A DNA stretch of 64,000 bases, from assembly GCF_014352935.1 (NCBI RefSeq), contig NZ_CP060694.1:806001-870000 (forward strand), given 5' to 3'. How positions within the stretch are numbered: position 1 is the first letter of the stretch; each line of letters opens with the position of its first letter. The notes beneath the pieces were generated by a model that saw only the letters and a list, made by a program, of their open reading frames with translations, was not told the DNA's origin and did not search any database. A program made the position numbers and the translations under genes. The DNA is from Aliarcobacter cryaerophilus (GTDB taxonomy: Bacteria > Campylobacterota > Campylobacteria > Campylobacterales > Arcobacteraceae). This document shows, piece after piece, positions 8,259 to 16,395 of this stretch.

Positions 8259-9864
8259 AGATATATTTTTTATTTTTTGAATCAAATAAGTTTAAAATAT
8301 TTTTATATTCATTTGCAAACTCCAAGTTTATTAATGAGCTTTTTTCATCAATAATCTCTAAAGCTCTTTTGATATTTTCCTCTTCAAAAATATCAAAAAG
8401 AGCATCTTTGAAATCTTCAAGATTTAGATTCTCTTGAGTCATTCTTAAAACCTGAGCCAAAATATAGTTAAATTTTTTATTTGATTGTTCAAGACAAAAA
8501 ATTGCCTCTTCATACTCTTTTAATTTAATCAAAATATCAGCTTTGAATTCACCTAAAGAGAAATCCTCTTTAAAAATAACTCCAATAAATGCACCCATAT
8601 TTATAGAGTCATCAAAACCATTTAACTCATCAAGTAAATTTTCCAAATCATATTTATCTTTGTTTAAAATAAAATCACGGATTAGTTTTCCTTGGTTTTT
8701 ATTGTTATAAATCATATCTTCAAGTGGATAAATCTCTGAAAAATATGGAACAATCATATGGCAAGAGTAAAAACCTAAATAGTCATATTCTCTAAGAAAT
8801 ATGGTTTTGTTTTCTCTATTTAAAATCTCTTTTAAAATTGCAAATTGTTCACTACTTTTTTCTGTATCAAACTTCCATGGAGTATAAGCAAATGATTTTT
8901 TTGCACTTAAAAACTGTAAGCCAACTTTTGCATTTGAATCAACAAAATGAGACTCTAAATTTGAGTTTGAAGCAATCTCTTCCATATCAAAAGTTGGTTT
9001 TTCAAAGCTATCTAGCTCATCTATTTCTCTTCCTTGTAAAAGTTCTGTAAGTGTTCTTTCAATTGAAACTTCCAAAATAGGGTGGCTTCCAAAAGATAAA
9101 AATAGTGTATTGTTTTTTGGATTTATAAAAGCTATTGCTGTAACTGGATATATTCCACCCAAAGATGAGTCATAAACTTTTATTTTAAATCCTTTTTCTT
9201 CTAAAGATTTTATATCTTCAGATATTTTTGAAAACTTATTTAAAACCTCTTTTGGAAACTCTGGAAGAGCTAGACCATCTTTTATAACTTTTATTTTTAC
9301 ATTTCTTTCAAATATTTCACAAAGAGCTTGAACTTTTGCTTCATCTTTTGTATTTCCTGTAGATAATCCATTACTTGCATAAAGATTTGCTAGTAAATTT
9401 ATAGGAAAGTATACTTTTTTTTGTGAAGTTTGATTTATAAAAGGTAAAGAGATTATTTGTGAAAAATTACTTGAGTTAAAATCCAAAAAATCATCTTTTT
9501 CAATACCTTCTAAAGTGTAATATTTTTTTATATCTTCATCTAAAAAATAGCTATTTTTATCAAATCCTTTTTGGTCTGGAAAAAAATCTCTATTTTCTAA
9601 ATAGTAATCATTAAAATATAGATTTGTTTGTAATCTTTCTATAAATTCACCATAAGCACTTGCTAAAGATGACTGTGATAGTGAACCTTTACCATTTGAA
9701 AATATATAGTTGTTTGCACCTTCAAAACTTAAATTTACTGAAAAACTATTTTTTACAGGATTTTTCTCTTTTGAAAGCCTTATTTTGTAACCTAAATCAT
9801 CTATGATTTTTTTCATTTTTGTTAAACTTATTTCTAGTGGGGCGTCTTTTGACAGTAGTTGCAT
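8257..9864 (-). CDS. ycaO: YcaO-type protein (RimO-associated, non-azoline YcaO)
   Basis: 535 residues closely following Escherichia coli YcaO (about 586 residues): NGKGSLSQSSLASAYGEFIE, FPINLLANLYASNGLSTGNT, CEIFER, SLGGIYPV, ERTLTELLQGREIDELDSF and NLESHFVDSN are all recognisable. These carry the ATP-binding residues of the YcaO fold. In E. coli, YcaO enhances RimO-dependent beta-methylthiolation of ribosomal protein S12. A helical C-terminal tail (about 440-535) is shorter than in E. coli. No rimO or precursor-peptide gene is adjacent. Peptide cyclodehydration is unlikely because the C-terminal Pro-rich end of azoline-forming YcaOs is absent. Confidence 0.9.
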   Translation of the reverse strand: MQLLSKDAPLEISLTKMKKIIDDLGYKIRLSKEKNPVKNSFSVNLSFEGANNYIFSNGKGSLSQSSLASAYGEFIERLQTNLYFNDYYLENRDFFPDQKGFDKNSYFLDEDIKKYYTLEGIEKDDFLDFNSSNFSQIISLPFINQTSQKKVYFPINLLANLYASNGLSTGNTKDEAKVQALCEIFERNVKIKVIKDGLALPEFPKEVLNKFSKISEDIKSLEEKGFKIKVYDSSLGGIYPVTAIAFINPKNNTLFLSFGSHPILEVSIERTLTELLQGREIDELDSFEKPTFDMEEIASNSNLESHFVDSNAKVGLQFLSAKKSFAYTPWKFDTEKSSEQFAILKEILNRENKTIFLREYDYLGFYSCHMIVPYFSEIYPLEDMIYNNKNQGKLIRDFILNKDKYDLENLLDELNGFDDSINMGAFIGVIFKEDFSLGEFKADILIKLKEYEEAIFCLEQSNKKFNYILAQVLRMTQENLNLEDFKDALFDIFEEENIKRALEIIDEKSSLINLEFANEYKNILNLFDSKNKKYI

Positions 9865-9945
9865 ATTACTTCTTTTTTAAAAATTTTGTGAAGTATAGCC
9901 AAAGATTATCTTTTTTAAGCACTTATTTGAATATTTTATTGATTT

Positions 9946-10779
9946 TTATTTTATTTTTTTCGAGGCTTCAAAAGCTAGTAAATTCTCTTTTCTTTCAATT
10001 CCCCATCTATATCCACTCATAGCACCACTTTTTGCTATCACTCTGTGGCAAGGAATTAAATATCCTATATGATTTTTTCCAATAGCACTTGCAACCGCTC
10101 TTACAGATTTTGGTTTATCTACAATATTTGCAATATCGCTATAAGTTGCAATTTTTCCATTTGGAATATTTATTAATGCTTTCCAAACATTTATTTGAAG
10201 ATTTGTACCTTTTACAAAAAGGGGATATTTTTTATTTTTTATAAAGATATTTTCCAAATACTCATTTGCTAATTTTTCATTAAAAACTAAGTTGGCATTT
10301 TCCCAAAGTTCATTAAATCTTTGAAAAATATCTTTTTTATTGTTATCACAAAAACCTAAATAGCATATCCCTTTAGATGTAAATCCAATCAAAGCCTCAC
10401 CAAAAGGAGTTTGTCCAAAACCATAAGTAATTTCTACATCTTTACCTTTTTCTTTCCACTCTTTTGGAGTAACTCCAATTAAGTTTACAAAAAGTTCGTG
10501 AAGACGGCTGGAACTTGATAGTCCAATATCTAAACTACTATCAAGAATAGATTTGGACTCTTTTATATGCTCTTTTGCATAGTTTAAAGTAACACTGTGC
10601 AAAAACTGTTGAGGAGTAAGACCAACATAATCTTTAAAAACTCTTATAAAATGGTACTTACTCATTCCAACATTTTTTGCAATCTCATCAATACTTGGAT
10701 GAGATTTGAAGTTCTCATCTATGTATTTGATGGCTTTTTCTATTTGATTATAAGTAGAACTATTTTTTTCTATTTCCAC
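9946..10779 (-). CDS. AraC-type HTH fused to O6-alkylguanine-DNA alkyltransferase (Ada-like)
   Basis: Residues about 12-108 form an AraC-family double helix-turn-helix (IDEIAKNVGMSKYHFIRVFK…LTPQQFL). Residues about 115-275 form the methylguanine methyltransferase domain with the active-site IPCHRV at 242-247 (Cys244 accepts the alkyl group), preceded by VRAVASAIGKN. The N-terminal Ada zinc domain, which senses methylphosphotriesters, is missing. The protein therefore repairs O6-alkylguanine and may regulate transcription by another cue. It follows glyA by 13 bases and is probably co-transcribed with it. Confidence 0.92.
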   Translation of the reverse strand: MEIEKNSSTYNQIEKAIKYIDENFKSHPSIDEIAKNVGMSKYHFIRVFKDYVGLTPQQFLHSVTLNYAKEHIKESKSILDSSLDIGLSSSSRLHELFVNLIGVTPKEWKEKGKDVEITYGFGQTPFGEALIGFTSKGICYLGFCDNNKKDIFQRFNELWENANLVFNEKLANEYLENIFIKNKKYPLFVKGTNLQINVWKALINIPNGKIATYSDIANIVDKPKSVRAVASAIGKNHIGYLIPCHRVIAKSGAMSGYRWGIERKENLLAFEASKKIK

Positions 10780-10792
10780 TTTTTTCTCTTTA

Positions 10793-12055
10793 TTAATACG
10801 TCGAACTACTGTAAATCACAAACTTACTAGCTAACTCTTCAAGCTCTTTGTTTATTTTTTTGTGTAACTCTTTATCTTCAATATTATCTAATACATCACA
10901 AATTTTATTTGCAATATATTCAAACTCTTTCTCTTTCATTCCACGTGCTGTTAAAGCTGGGCTTCCTATTCTAATACCTGAAGTTACAAATGGGCTTCTT
11001 GTCTCTCCTGGAACTGTGTTTTTATTTACAGTTATACCTGCATCACCAAGTGCTGCATCTGCATCTTTTCCTGAGAATGGTTTATTTAAGAATGATACTA
11101 AAACTAAGTGATTATCTGTTCCACCACTTACAATATCATAACCTCTACTTACTAGAACTTCACCTAGTACTTTTGCATTAGCTTTTACTTGTTTTGCGTA
11201 ATCTTTCCATTTAGGATCAAGTATCTCTTTAAATGCAACAGCTTTAGCAGCAATTACATGAACTAAAGGTCCACCTTGTAATCCTGGGAAAATAGCACTA
11301 TTTATCTTTTTAGCAATCTCTTCATCATCTGTCATAATCATTCCACCTCTTGGACCTCTTAAAGTCTTATGAGTAGTTGTTGTTACAACATGAGCATGAG
11401 GGAATGGACTCATATGTTCACCAGCAGCAACAAGTCCTGCAATATGAGCAATATCAGCAAATAAGATAGCACCAACTGAATCAGCTATCTCTTTAAATCT
11501 TTTAAAATCAATCTCTCTAGCATATGCACTAGCTCCACAAACAATAATCTTTGGCATAACAGCTTTTGCAATATCTTCTACTTTATCATAGTTAATTCTT
11601 CCATCAAGTTCAACACCATAGTAAAATGCAGAGTAGTTTTGCCCTGAAAAGCTTGGTTTACTTCCATGAGTTAAATGTCCACCATGAGATAGATCCATAC
11701 CTAATATTTTATCACCAGCTTTAAGTAGTGCTGCATAAACTGCACCATTTGCTTGAGATCCACTATGAGGTTGAACATTTGCATAAGAACATCCAAATAT
11801 TTTACAAGCTCTATCAATTGCAAGTTGTTCTACTTTATCAGCTTGTTCACATCCACCATAATATCTTTTATATGGATAACCTTCAGCATATTTATTTGTA
11901 AATACAGAACCCATTGCTTGCATAACAGCTGGACTTGTAAAGTTCTCACTTGCAATCATTTCTAAATGGTTTGTTTGTCTTTTTAGTTCCGCTTCAACTA
12001 TCTCAAATACTTCTTTATCAGCTACTTCTAAATTATCGTTTGTTATGTAGTTCAT
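10793..12055 (-). CDS. glyA: Serine hydroxymethyltransferase
   Basis: The PLP enzyme that converts serine and tetrahydrofolate to glycine and methylene-tetrahydrofolate in one-carbon metabolism. Conserved segments: [50 protein letters not shown], and [14 protein letters not shown] with the Schiff-base lysine. A longer frame starting at TTG 12067 is rejected: its first codons are themselves the Shine-Dalgarno GGAGAAAGAG for ATG 12055. Length (420 residues) is normal. The Ada-like gene follows after 13 bases and DUF6172 precedes it on the same strand. Confidence 0.97.
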   Translation of the reverse strand: MNYITNDNLEVADKEVFEIVEAELKRQTNHLEMIASENFTSPAVMQAMGSVFTNKYAEGYPYKRYYGGCEQADKVEQLAIDRACKIFGCSYANVQPHSGSQANGAVYAALLKAGDKILGMDLSHGGHLTHGSKPSFSGQNYSAFYYGVELDGRINYDKVEDIAKAVMPKIIVCGASAYAREIDFKRFKEIADSVGAILFADIAHIAGLVAAGEHMSPFPHAHVVTTTTHKTLRGPRGGMIMTDDEEIAKKINSAIFPGLQGGPLVHVIAAKAVAFKEILDPKWKDYAKQVKANAKVLGEVLVSRGYDIVSGGTDNHLVLVSFLNKPFSGKDADAALGDAGITVNKNTVPGETRSPFVTSGIRIGSPALTARGMKEKEFEYIANKICDVLDNIEDKELHKKINKELEELASKFVIYSSSTY

Positions 12056-12128
12056 CTCTTTCTCCAATTTTTATTTTTCAAATTTTAACAAAATTGTAGT
12101 TTATAAACAATCCAAAAATTGCTAAATT

Positions 12129-12452
12129 TTAATCTTCTAAAATCTCATCATCATTAGCATCATTAGATAGTTTTTTTTCTCTAAATATTGCTTTTGAAAC
12201 AATTTCAAGATAAAAGCTAGGATAGTTCTCTCTTTGAGCTAAATCTACACTTTTTATAACATCAGCAAAATTTATAACTTTTGCATCTTCTTTTGTTTGT
12301 CCAAACTTACAATCAAAAAACCAAGAGTTAAAACCAATTGGTAGTTTTTTGCTCTTTTCTCTTTTTATATATTTTCGTATATCATTTTTGATACTATCAA
12401 TTTGTCTCTCTCTTGTTTTGTTTGGTATATCTATTAAAAATAGTTTTTTCAC
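12129..12452 (-). CDS. DUF6172 family protein
   Basis: A 107-residue small basic-acidic protein. MKKLFLIDIPNKTRERQIDS…IRKYIKREKSKKLP, then FWFDC-like 'SWFFDCKFG' and a later FYLEIVSK strand, match the DUF6172 family found across proteobacteria. Function unknown. It lies upstream of glyA on the same strand, 73 bases away, and is divergent from the gene at 12514; the shared region 12453-12513 must hold both promoters. Confidence 0.7.
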   Translation of the reverse strand: MKKLFLIDIPNKTRERQIDSIKNDIRKYIKREKSKKLPIGFNSWFFDCKFGQTKEDAKVINFADVIKSVDLAQRENYPSFYLEIVSKAIFREKKLSNDANDDEILED

Positions 12453-12497
12453 TTTATATCCTTTAATTAAAAGTGGATTATATCAAGAAATATTTGA

Positions 12498-12503
12498 TAT
12501 AAT
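12498..12503 (+). promoter_or_regulatory. -10 box very close to the following start codon
   Basis: TATAAT preceded by TTTGA, only 10 bases before the ATG at 12514. Transcription would begin 3-5 bases from the start codon, and no Shine-Dalgarno sequence is visible. Confidence 0.5.
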
Positions 12504-12513
12504 CATTGATATT

Positions 12514-13674
12514 ATGAAAAAAAGAGAAGATTTGCAGTTTAAAATTACGAATAAGATAAAAAATTTAGAAATAGGTGAATTAAAAGATAATCTTTTTCAC
12601 TACTCTTATGATAGTAAAACTTTAAAATCTCTATTTAAAAATAATATTTCAAAAGACAATATCTCTTATATTACAGCTCATAGTAGTTTTAAAGGTGAGA
12701 TTTATGAAAATATAATATATGAACTTTTGATGGATTATGCTTTAAATAACGATGATATAAAAGGTTTTGTACTAAAAGGTCCATATCAAGATATGGAAAA
12801 CAAGTTTATAAAAAGTGGACTTCTAATAGATAGAACTTCACAAATAGTTTTTAAATCAGCATATAAAGATATAAGTGAATTCGATGCAATGTTTTTTACA
12901 GATGATAAGCTCTATTTTGTAGAGATGAGTACTTCAAAAAAAACTTCAAGTTTAAATAAAAGACTTGCAAAAAAATATGCACTTTTAAAGATGATATTTC
13001 CATCTTTAGAGATAAATGCTTTGATTGTTTTGACAGCTGGTTCTGTTGGATTAAACAATTTTCCATCATATGCAACGATTTGGGTAACAAAAGATTTAGA
13101 TGATGATGATTTAATAGAAAAAATTATTTTTGCTAAAAAAGTTAAAAATGATTTGCAGACATTAAAAGCTCCAGAAAATAAGAAGTATTTAGAAGCTTTT
13201 AGTTTAAAATATAAAAAATTTGCATATTTTCCAACTTTAGAGTGGATTTTAAATGGTGCTAGAAAAAATCCTAAATTTAAAATTGATTTAAGTTTTTTTT
13301 CAAATTCTAAAATGAGTTTATATTTTGATATTTACACAAAATTATATATTGGATATTTAAATATAGATTGTTTCAAAGAGTTTTATAAAGATTTTGAAAT
13401 GGAACTAGAGAGTAATAGAGTTTTTGTAACATTAGAAAAAGTTACTCAAACTCAAATTGACATAGTATATTATGCAAAACTTAAAAATAAAAAACTATAT
13501 AGAATAAGATTGGAAGATGGTCAAACACCATCTATAAAAGAGAAAGAACCAGATGGTTTTACAAATGCAGAGGTGAGATTTTTTTCAAAAGTTCTTGAAG
13601 AAAAACATCTTTTAAATGCAAAAGATATAAAACATATTTTAAAAAATATTTCAATAATTGAATTTAAAAAATGA
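12514..13674 (+). CDS. Unknown protein with a possible PD-(D/E)XK nuclease-like core
   Basis: 386 residues. I do not recognise a named family. Residues about 58-145 have the order of a PD-(D/E)XK core: a helix with Glu (FKGEIYENIIYELL), then EFDAMFF with Asp124, a turn, and LYFVEMSTSKK with Glu137, where the usual Lys two residues later is Ser and Lys142 follows. The rest is alpha/beta with no clear motif. Frame extends upstream to 12349 without a start that fits; ATG 12514 follows a TATAAT at 12 bases. Its stop overlaps the CNNM start by ATGA, so the two are coupled. Confidence 0.55.
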   Translation: MKKREDLQFKITNKIKNLEIGELKDNLFHYSYDSKTLKSLFKNNISKDNISYITAHSSFKGEIYENIIYELLMDYALNNDDIKGFVLKGPYQDMENKFIKSGLLIDRTSQIVFKSAYKDISEFDAMFFTDDKLYFVEMSTSKKTSSLNKRLAKKYALLKMIFPSLEINALIVLTAGSVGLNNFPSYATIWVTKDLDDDDLIEKIIFAKKVKNDLQTLKAPENKKYLEAFSLKYKKFAYFPTLEWILNGARKNPKFKIDLSFFSNSKMSLYFDIYTKLYIGYLNIDCFKEFYKDFEMELESNRVFVTLEKVTQTQIDIVYYAKLKNKKLYRIRLEDGQTPSIKEKEPDGFTNAEVRFFSKVLEEKHLLNAKDIKHILKNISIIEFKK

Positions 13675-14708
13675 CACTACTTGTTACATATTTACTTTTA
13701 ACACTTATTTTATCTTTTATGTGTTCACTACTTGAAGCTACACTTTTATCCTCAACTTCTTCATATATTGAGAGTTTAGATAAAAAAGGTTATAGCCCAA
13801 AAACTGTTGATTTAGCAAAAGATGTAAAACAAAATATTGATAAATCAATATCTTCAATTCTTACATTAAACACTTTTGCAAATACTATGGGAGCAGCTGG
13901 TGTTGGTGCACAAGCTGCTATTATTTTTGGTTCAAATTGGCAAGCTGTGATTGCTTTTATTTTAACTTTAATGGTACTTTTTATATCTGAGATATTTCCA
14001 AAAACTCTTGGTGCTATTTATTGGAGAAAGTTTATAGTTCCAGCTGTTTATATAATATCGTTTATGGTTAAAATTACTTACCCATTTATTTTTATTGCTA
14101 CTTTTATAACAAACACTTTGCAAAAAGGTAGAAAAAATGAAGTGAACTTTTCAAAAGATGAGATTATTACAATAGTAAATATGAGTGAGAAAGAGGGTGT
14201 TTTACAGGCAAAAGAGAGTATTTTAATAAAAAATTTGTTTAAACTAAAAAATATTAAAGCAAAAGATATTATGACTCCAAGAACTGTTGTTTTTGCTTTT
14301 GATTCTAAAACAACTCTAAAAGAGGCTCTTTTAAATGATAATTTATATGTCTATTCAAGAATACCTGTATATAATGAATCAATAGATGATATAGCAGGAG
14401 TTGTTTTTAAACAAACTATTTTGGAAAAAAGAGTAAAAAAGAAGAAAAAGACTCTTTTAAAAGATATTATTGTTCCTGTTCATAAAGTTCCAGAAAATAT
14501 ATCTGTATCAACTCTGTTTGATATGTTTATTAGAATGAAAATGCATCTTTTTATTGTTCAAGATGAGTATGGTCAAACAAGTGGAGTTGTAACTCTTGAA
14601 GATGCTTTAGAGACACTTTTAGGAATTGAAATTGTTGATGAAATGGATCAAGTTACAGATATGCAGGAGTTTGCAAAAGATGAGAATAAAAGATTGCAAA
14701 GATTATAA
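13671..14708 (+). CDS. CNNM/DUF21 membrane protein with CBS pair
   Basis: 345 residues. The N-terminal DUF21 (CNNM) transmembrane domain covers about residues 1-165 with hydrophobic segments at about 2-20, 55-78, 88-110 and 120-145 and the family's small-residue stretch NTFANTMGAAGVGAQA. A Bateman module of two CBS domains follows (about 190-320, KAKDIMTPRTVVFAF…). CNNM/CorC proteins are linked to Mg2+ or Co2+ export. The C-terminal CorC_HlyC domain common in the family is absent; the protein ends about 25 residues after the CBS pair. It overlaps the previous gene by 4 bases and sits 14 bases before the permease. Confidence 0.88.
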   Translation: MTLLVTYLLLTLILSFMCSLLEATLLSSTSSYIESLDKKGYSPKTVDLAKDVKQNIDKSISSILTLNTFANTMGAAGVGAQAAIIFGSNWQAVIAFILTLMVLFISEIFPKTLGAIYWRKFIVPAVYIISFMVKITYPFIFIATFITNTLQKGRKNEVNFSKDEIITIVNMSEKEGVLQAKESILIKNLFKLKNIKAKDIMTPRTVVFAFDSKTTLKEALLNDNLYVYSRIPVYNESIDDIAGVVFKQTILEKRVKKKKKTLLKDIIVPVHKVPENISVSTLFDMFIRMKMHLFIVQDEYGQTSGVVTLEDALETLLGIEIVDEMDQVTDMQEFAKDENKRLQRL

Positions 14709-14722
14709 AAAAAGGAGTGTAT

Positions 14723-15790
14723 ATGAATAGCTTAAATACAGAGATAAATTTTTCTAGAGCATTTTATTTTTTTGCTTTTATGTTTTTAGTGATTTACTCT
14801 TTTAATAGTTTAAGCAATATTCTAACACCTATTGCTATATCTTTTTTTATTTGGTTTTTGATAAACGGTTTAGCAAATGAGATAAAAAAAATACCATATA
14901 TAAATAAGAGAGTTTTAGATTTTGTTGCAACTCCATTATCTCTTATAATCATATTGTATTCTATGGTGAAAATAGGAACTTTTGTGACTTCAAGTATGAT
15001 AGAGTTAGGTTCTGTAGTAGCTCAACTTGACTCAAAAATAAATGTAGTAATAGATAAAATATCAACTTTGACATCTTTTGATCTTAAAGAGCCTTTGCAA
15101 AAATTCTTTCAAGAGTTTAATATGGCTACATTATTAAATAGAATTTTTGTTGCTTTTAGTTCAATTTTGAGTAATACTATGCAGATATTTTTATATGTTC
15201 TTTTTTTATTAATTGATCAGAGATTTTTTGATTTAAAATTAAATGCACTATTTCAAAATGAAAATAGCAAAAAAAAAGCTAAAGATATATTAACATCTAT
15301 TTCAAAAGGAGTAAGAACTTATATTTTAATTACAACAATAGTTAGTTTAATTACAGGTTTTTTAACTTTCTTAATATGTCAATATTTTGGTTTACAAGGT
15401 GCAGTTTTATGGGGATTTATAGCATTTATTTTAAATTTTATTCCAACAATTGGAACTATAATAGCTGTTTTAATTCCAACAGTTTTTGCCATTATCCAGC
15501 TAACAGATCTTAGCTCAATTTTGTATCTATTTATATTTTTAGTATTAATTCAATTTGTGATTGGTAATGTAATTTATCCAAAACTTATGGGAAAGAGCCT
15601 AAATATATCTCAATTTGTAGTAATTTTATCTTTGGTTGTTTGGGGAGCTATGTGGGGAACTATTGGTATGTTTTTGGCTGTTCCTATTATGATGATTTTA
15701 TTGATTATTTTATCTCAATTTGAAAGTACAAAAAATCTAGCAGTTTTAATTTCCGAAGATGGAAATATTTTAAGAAACAATGATAATTAG
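14723..15790 (+). CDS. AI-2E family permease (PerM/TqsA type)
   Basis: 355 residues with the AI-2E layout: two N-terminal helices, an amphipathic segment, then a C-terminal block with LQGAVLWGFIAFILNFIPTIGT and ISQFVVILSLVVWGAMWG, and a final helix. Family members export varied small molecules or ions; an autoinducer role is not implied. Start ATG 14723 is chosen because AGGAG at 14713-14717 sits 5 bases upstream; the in-frame GTG 14717 lies inside it. A second member of the family is at 20054-21106. The YiiX-like gene overlaps its 3' end. Confidence 0.88.
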   Translation: MNSLNTEINFSRAFYFFAFMFLVIYSFNSLSNILTPIAISFFIWFLINGLANEIKKIPYINKRVLDFVATPLSLIIILYSMVKIGTFVTSSMIELGSVVAQLDSKINVVIDKISTLTSFDLKEPLQKFFQEFNMATLLNRIFVAFSSILSNTMQIFLYVLFLLIDQRFFDLKLNALFQNENSKKKAKDILTSISKGVRTYILITTIVSLITGFLTFLICQYFGLQGAVLWGFIAFILNFIPTIGTIIAVLIPTVFAIIQLTDLSSILYLFIFLVLIQFVIGNVIYPKLMGKSLNISQFVVILSLVVWGAMWGTIGMFLAVPIMMILLIILSQFESTKNLAVLISEDGNILRNNDN

Positions 15791-16382
15791 AGTTGTAGCA
15801 ATACTTTTCTTACTAATATTTGCATCTTTTGAAGCAAAAAAATTTATTAGTAAAAGCAAAGATGATTTATCTGTTGAAAATATAAAAAAAGAGATAAATC
15901 TTGAAAGTGGAGATATTATTTTAAAAAGAGAAGATAATGAATTAAGCAATTATCTAGCAACTTTTGACTCTTCTGGTTATTCTCATATTGGACTTATTAT
16001 TGATACAAAATATGGTTTGAAAGTCGTACATATAGATATTGATGAAAAAAATGATGAGTTACAAATATCAGATTTAAATGATTTTGTAAATTTCTCAACA
16101 AAAATTTCTGTTTATAGATATAAAGATAGGATAGATGTTAAAAAGCTATCAGATATTATAAATGATTTACAAAAATCAAATACTAAGTTTGATTATGATT
16201 TTTATCTAAATAATGATAAATTCTACTCTACAGAACTTATAAATTATATATATTTTAAACTTTTTGGTGAAGATTTATTTACATATTTAAGTAGCTTTTA
16301 TGAAAAAGATGAAATTTCTATAAATAGTATTATAAAAAATCCAAAACTAGAAAAAAAATTTGAAATAGATTTTAAGTTTTAG
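15780..16382 (+). CDS. YiiX/NlpC-P60-like (permuted papain fold) protein with Ser at the Cys position
   Basis: 200 residues. An N-terminal hydrophobic segment (about 3-20) suggests a signal peptide or anchor. LESGDIILKREDN and SGYSHIGLIIDTKYG match the first strands and catalytic His of YiiX-type enzymes; FDYDFYLNNDKFYSTELINYIYFK matches the segment that normally reads Y-C-S/T-E-L. Here Ser occupies the nucleophile position, read directly from TAC TCT ACA GAA. The protein may thus be inactive as a Cys hydrolase, bind ligand only, or use Ser. It overlaps the permease gene by 11 bases. Confidence 0.7.
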   Translation: MIIRVVAILFLLIFASFEAKKFISKSKDDLSVENIKKEINLESGDIILKREDNELSNYLATFDSSGYSHIGLIIDTKYGLKVVHIDIDEKNDELQISDLNDFVNFSTKISVYRYKDRIDVKKLSDIINDLQKSNTKFDYDFYLNNDKFYSTELINYIYFKLFGEDLFTYLSSFYEKDEISINSIIKNPKLEKKFEIDFKF

Positions 16383-16395
16383 ATTTTTTAATATT

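Noticed and set aside
8257-9864. YcaO as part of a peptide natural-product cluster
   Set aside because: No precursor peptide, dehydrogenase or transporter is adjacent and the protein follows the RimO-linked YcaO type.
12349-12513. N-terminal extension of the gene at 12514
   Set aside because: It is antisense to the DUF6172 gene for most of its length and lies upstream of the TATAAT box; no ribosome-binding site fits.
14723-15790. AI-2E permeases as evidence for quorum sensing
   Set aside because: The family name is historical; members carry varied substrates and no luxS or receptor gene is present here.
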